This document shows positions 5,699-7,140 of a stretch of 7,140 bases of DNA, piece by piece; the stretch's first letter is position 1; every line of letters starts with the position of its first letter. The notes below the pieces were generated by a model. It saw only the letters and a list, made by a program, of their open reading frames with translations. It was not told the origin of the DNA and searched no databases. The translations under genes and the position numbers were made by a program. The stretch is from an uncultured Bacilli bacterium (GTDB lineage Bacteria; Bacillota_I; Bacilli_A; RF39; UBA660). The stretch covers positions 1-7,140 of the forward strand of contig CAKORH010000049.1 of assembly GCA_934101235.1 (NCBI GenBank), in the 5' to 3' direction.

Positions 5699-5815
5699 AT
5701 GGCTAAAAAGAAAAAAAGTAGTACTAGTTTAATGTCGAAAATATTAGTTTGGATTATGTTAATTGCTATGGTTGGTAGTATGATAGCAAGTTTAGCAATA
5801 TATTTTATAAGATAA
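5699..5815 (+). CDS. DUF4044-like small membrane protein (38 aa)
   Basis: This 38-residue frame is preceded by GAGGTGA 8 bases before ATG, a near-ideal ribosome binding site. It starts with a basic stretch, MAKKKKSS, followed by one hydrophobic helix (about residues 14-37, ILVWIMLIAMVGSMIASLAI). That gives a single-pass protein with a positively charged N-terminus on the cytoplasmic side. The pattern MAKKKK, a short spacer, then V-W-x-M-L-I-A-x-x-G closely resembles DUF4044, a family of tiny Firmicute membrane proteins of no known function. It is the only plus-strand gene right of dif in this window and has its own terminator, which it shares with yqeY. Confidence 0.8.
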   Translation: MAKKKKSSTSLMSKILVWIMLIAMVGSMIASLAIYFIR

Positions 5816-5835
5816 AATTATTTTTATTATATTTT

Positions 5836-5878
5836 AAAAAAAAGATGTTAGTTTTCAATCTAACGTCTATTTTTTTTG
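5836..5878. terminator. Bidirectional terminator between the DUF4044-like gene and yqeY
   Basis: AGATGTTAG (5843-5851) pairs with CTAACGTCT (5860-5868), with one wobble, around an 8-base loop. It is flanked by A8 on the left and T8 on the right, so both strands show a stem followed by a T-run. The two genes converge on it. Confidence 0.88.
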
Positions 5879-5905
5879 TTTGATATTTAATATATTTGTA
5901 ATTTT

Positions 5906-6343
5906 TTATACTAATTTTTCTTTTACAATTTTACTAACTTCACTCATATCAGCACGAGCACCAACAATATTAGATACTTCTTTAATTACTTTACCCATAT
6001 CTTTTATACTTGTTGGTTTTAAATTATCAAATACTTCATCAATTATTTTATTTAATTCTTCATGAGATAATTCTTCGGGTAAATAAGTTTTTAATATTTC
6101 TATTTCTTTTTCTAATTCATTTGCTAAATCTAATCTATTATATTTTTTATATTCTTCTAATGAAGCAGTTCTTACTTTTACTTGTTTTTTAATAATGCTT
6201 AGTACTTCATCATCTGTTAATGTACTTTTTTTATTTATTTCTGCTTCAGTTAAAGCACTTTTTAACATACGTAGAACTGATAATTTAAATTTATCTTGTT
6301 CTTTCATAGAATTCATTAAATCTTTTTTTATTTGTTCAAACAT
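5906..6343 (-). CDS. yqeY: GatB/YqeY domain protein
   Basis: With the start chosen here the protein has 145 residues, the usual length of YqeY. It is all-helical and highly charged: MFEQIKKDLMNSMKEQDKFKLSVLRMLKSAL opens the N-terminal helical domain, and LKTYLPEELSHEEL (about 85-98) leads into the C-terminal domain. There the segment KDMGKVIKEVSNIVGARADMSEVSKIV resembles the tail domain of GatB/GatE amidotransferase subunits, a tRNA-contacting module. The precise role of YqeY is not established. An upstream in-frame ATG (6352) would add three residues, but the AAGGAAG ribosome binding site abuts it directly; the ATG at 6343 has about 9 bases of spacing and matches family N-termini. It follows rpsU, as in many Firmicutes. 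Confidence 0.92.
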   Translation of the reverse strand: MFEQIKKDLMNSMKEQDKFKLSVLRMLKSALTEAEINKKSTLTDDEVLSIIKKQVKVRTASLEEYKKYNRLDLANELEKEIEILKTYLPEELSHEELNKIIDEVFDNLKPTSIKDMGKVIKEVSNIVGARADMSEVSKIVKEKLV

Positions 6344-6360
6344 ATTATTCATCTTCCTTT

Positions 6361-6391
6361 TTAAAAAGTGTTTATATTTCTATAAACACTA
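6361..6391 (-). terminator. Terminator/attenuator hairpin between rpsU and yqeY
   Basis: On the minus strand AGTGTTTATA and TATAAACACT (6381-6390 and 6367-6376) form a perfect 10-base-pair stem closed by a GAAA tetraloop and followed by a T-run. It overlaps the rpsU TAG stop and directly precedes the yqeY ribosome binding site. It should stop most rpsU transcripts, with yqeY expressed by read-through. Confidence 0.82.
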
Positions 6392-6577
6392 ACCTCTTTT
6401 ATTTCTTTTACGAGAATTTTTAATCATTTCTTTTTTTGCTTCACGTCTTTTAACTCCTGGTTTTTTATATTCTTTATGTTTCTTTAGTTCAGAAGGGACT
6501 CCGCTTTTAGCAACTTTAATTTTAAATCTTTTTAAAGCTCCATCTACATTACCATTTCTTACTTCTACTTTAGTCAT
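6389..6577 (-). CDS. rpsU: 30S ribosomal protein S21
   Basis: The 62-residue, very basic protein is full-length bS21. EVRNGNVDGALKRFK (residues 5-19) is the family's signature N-terminal region. It is followed by a Lys/Arg-rich helix with KKHKEYKKPGVKRREAKK (32-49) and a basic tail. S21 sits on the 30S platform near the anti-Shine-Dalgarno end of 16S rRNA and helps initiation. The gene has a strong ribosome binding site (GGGAGGGAG), a consensus promoter and an immediate hairpin terminator, all consistent with high, largely monocistronic expression. It ends with TAG rather than TAA. Confidence 0.97.
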   Translation of the reverse strand: MTKVEVRNGNVDGALKRFKIKVAKSGVPSELKKHKEYKKPGVKRREAKKEMIKNSRKRNKRG

Positions 6578-6604
6578 AATCTCCCTCCCTTCATTTCCTC
6601 AATT

Positions 6605-6633
6605 ATTATAACAAGTTTTATAAGTTGTTTCAA
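6605..6633 (-). promoter_or_regulatory. Sigma-A promoter of rpsU
   Basis: On the minus strand TTGAAA (6628-6633) is followed after exactly 17 bases by a perfect TATAAT (6605-6610). Transcription would start near 6598, about 20 bases before the rpsU start codon. The -35 lies in a small palindrome, GTTGTTTCAAC. Confidence 0.85.
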
Positions 6634-6681
6634 CAATTAGTTTTAAAATTTTACAATTTTTGTTATAGTTCAGCTAAAACA

Positions 6682-6712
6682 TTAAAAAAGTGAGCTTTAC
6701 TCATCACTTATT
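6682..6712 (-). terminator. Terminator downstream of the YwqH/DUF5082-like gene
   Basis: On the minus strand AAGTGA and TCACTT (plus-strand positions 6704-6709 and 6689-6694) form a 6-base-pair stem with a 10-base loop. It is followed by TTTTTTAAT. It separates the gene at the right edge from the rpsU promoter. Confidence 0.7.
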
Positions 6713-6717
6713 AAACG

Positions 6718-6743
6718 TTTTTAATATACTAGTGTATTAAAAA
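6718..6743. repeat. 26-base near-perfect palindrome
   Basis: The two 13-base halves (6718-6730 and 6731-6743) are reverse complements at 12 of 13 positions. The exception is a T/G pair, which becomes a G-U wobble in plus-strand RNA. The centre is ACTAGT. It lies 10 bases past the stop of the right-edge gene and 5 bases from that gene's terminator, so it could be a protein-binding site, a second terminator element or an mRNA-end structure. Confidence 0.6.
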
Positions 6744-6753
6744 ATTAATTATT

Positions 6754-7140
6754 TTAATTATTTGTAGAGTTTTCAGCTCTTTTTGCTGCTTCGAAATTAT
6801 CTACTGCATTATTATATAATTTGATTAAATTATTAAATTCATTAGTAAATTCTTCTATTTTCATTTCACATTTAGAAATTACATTAGATAGTATAGAACA
6901 ATCTTCTTCTAAAATATTTGATATTTCCTTGAGTTTACCATTATCCAAAGAAACTCCATCATCAATTAAATAACCGCCACTTAATAAATTAAATGATGCT
7001 CTTGCTTCTAGACTTTTAATTTTTGGTAAAACTTTATTTACATTTTTTAATTTTTGGAGATACTTTTTCCAATTTTCTCTTTTTAAATTTACTTCATCTC
7101 TTTTTTGTTTATATTCTCTCATGAGACTACGATAATAATC
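6754..7140 (-). CDS. Helical protein resembling YwqH/DUF5082-type T7SS/LXG-associated proteins, N-terminus cut by edge
   Basis: The frame is open from the right edge, with 128 visible residues. An ATG at 7122 lacks any ribosome binding site, and the six codons before it (DYYRSL) read on in frame, so the true start is probably just outside the window. The protein is almost all helix: a charged N-terminal coiled coil (about 1-45), a conserved-looking break SGGYLIDDGVSLDNGKL (about 54-70), and a second long helix pair with IISKCEMKIEEFTNEFNNLIKLYNNA-like spacing. This architecture recalls the small helical YwqH/DUF5082 proteins found beside LXG/WXG100 type VII secretion substrates. No WXG or LXG motif is present, and no secretion gene is in view, so this is a family-level guess. 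Its terminator follows at 6682-6712. Confidence 0.6.
   Translation of the reverse strand, partial: DYYRSLMREYKQKRDEVNLKRENWKKYLQKLKNVNKVLPKIKSLEARASFNLLSGGYLIDDGVSLDNGKLKEISNILEEDCSILSNVISKCEMKIEEFTNEFNNLIKLYNNAVDNFEAAKRAENSTNN

Noticed and set aside
5880..6392. Three plus-strand frames of about 60 codons (5880-6065, 6010-6192, 6195-6392)
   Set aside because: All are antisense shadows of yqeY, without ribosome binding sites.

Overview
The window looks like a piece of chromosome from a very AT-rich, low-GC Firmicute, or a relative close to the Bacilli/Mollicutes border. Signs of this are AGGTGAT/GGAGG-type ribosome binding sites, consensus TTGACA/TATAAT promoters, many intrinsic terminators, the Firmicute-typical rpsU-yqeY pair and a SpoIIM-like sporulation membrane protein. 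TGG is used for Trp in the genes read here; the sequence does not settle the exact taxon.

Layout, left to right: the 5' end of rarA (minus, runs off the left edge); a divergent promoter region; an XerD-like tyrosine recombinase (plus); a convergent bidirectional terminator; an unlisted 41-residue Arg/Asn/Cys-rich small gene (minus); a ZIP-family metal transporter (plus); about 800 bases with no credible gene (2204-3002); a one-gene unit for an XRE-type HTH regulator (minus); a spoIIM-mnmA operon (minus); a 38-residue DUF4044-like membrane protein (plus); yqeY and rpsU (minus, separated by a terminator hairpin); and, cut by the right edge, a helical protein resembling the small YwqH/DUF5082-type partners of type VII secretion/LXG loci (minus).

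The main discovery is inside the gene-free stretch. Positions 2718-2745 match the Bacillus subtilis dif site (as I recall it) at 25 of 28 positions, with an 11-6-11 arrangement of two recombinase arms around a TATATA centre. This is the site where XerC/XerD resolve chromosome dimers at the replication terminus. Three things agree with a terminus: genes right of the site are almost all on the minus strand while the nearest sizeable genes left of it are plus (convergent on dif); the + strand is G-rich left of the site and C-rich further right; and the surrounding region is non-coding. An XerD-like gene lies only about 1.55 kb from the site, which is not the arrangement in B. subtilis.

The other genes are mostly housekeeping: RarA (stalled forks), Xer (dimer resolution), MnmA (tRNA thiolation), S21 and YqeY (translation), ZIP (divalent metal uptake). 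I see no defence system, CRISPR array, tRNA, rRNA or insertion sequence.
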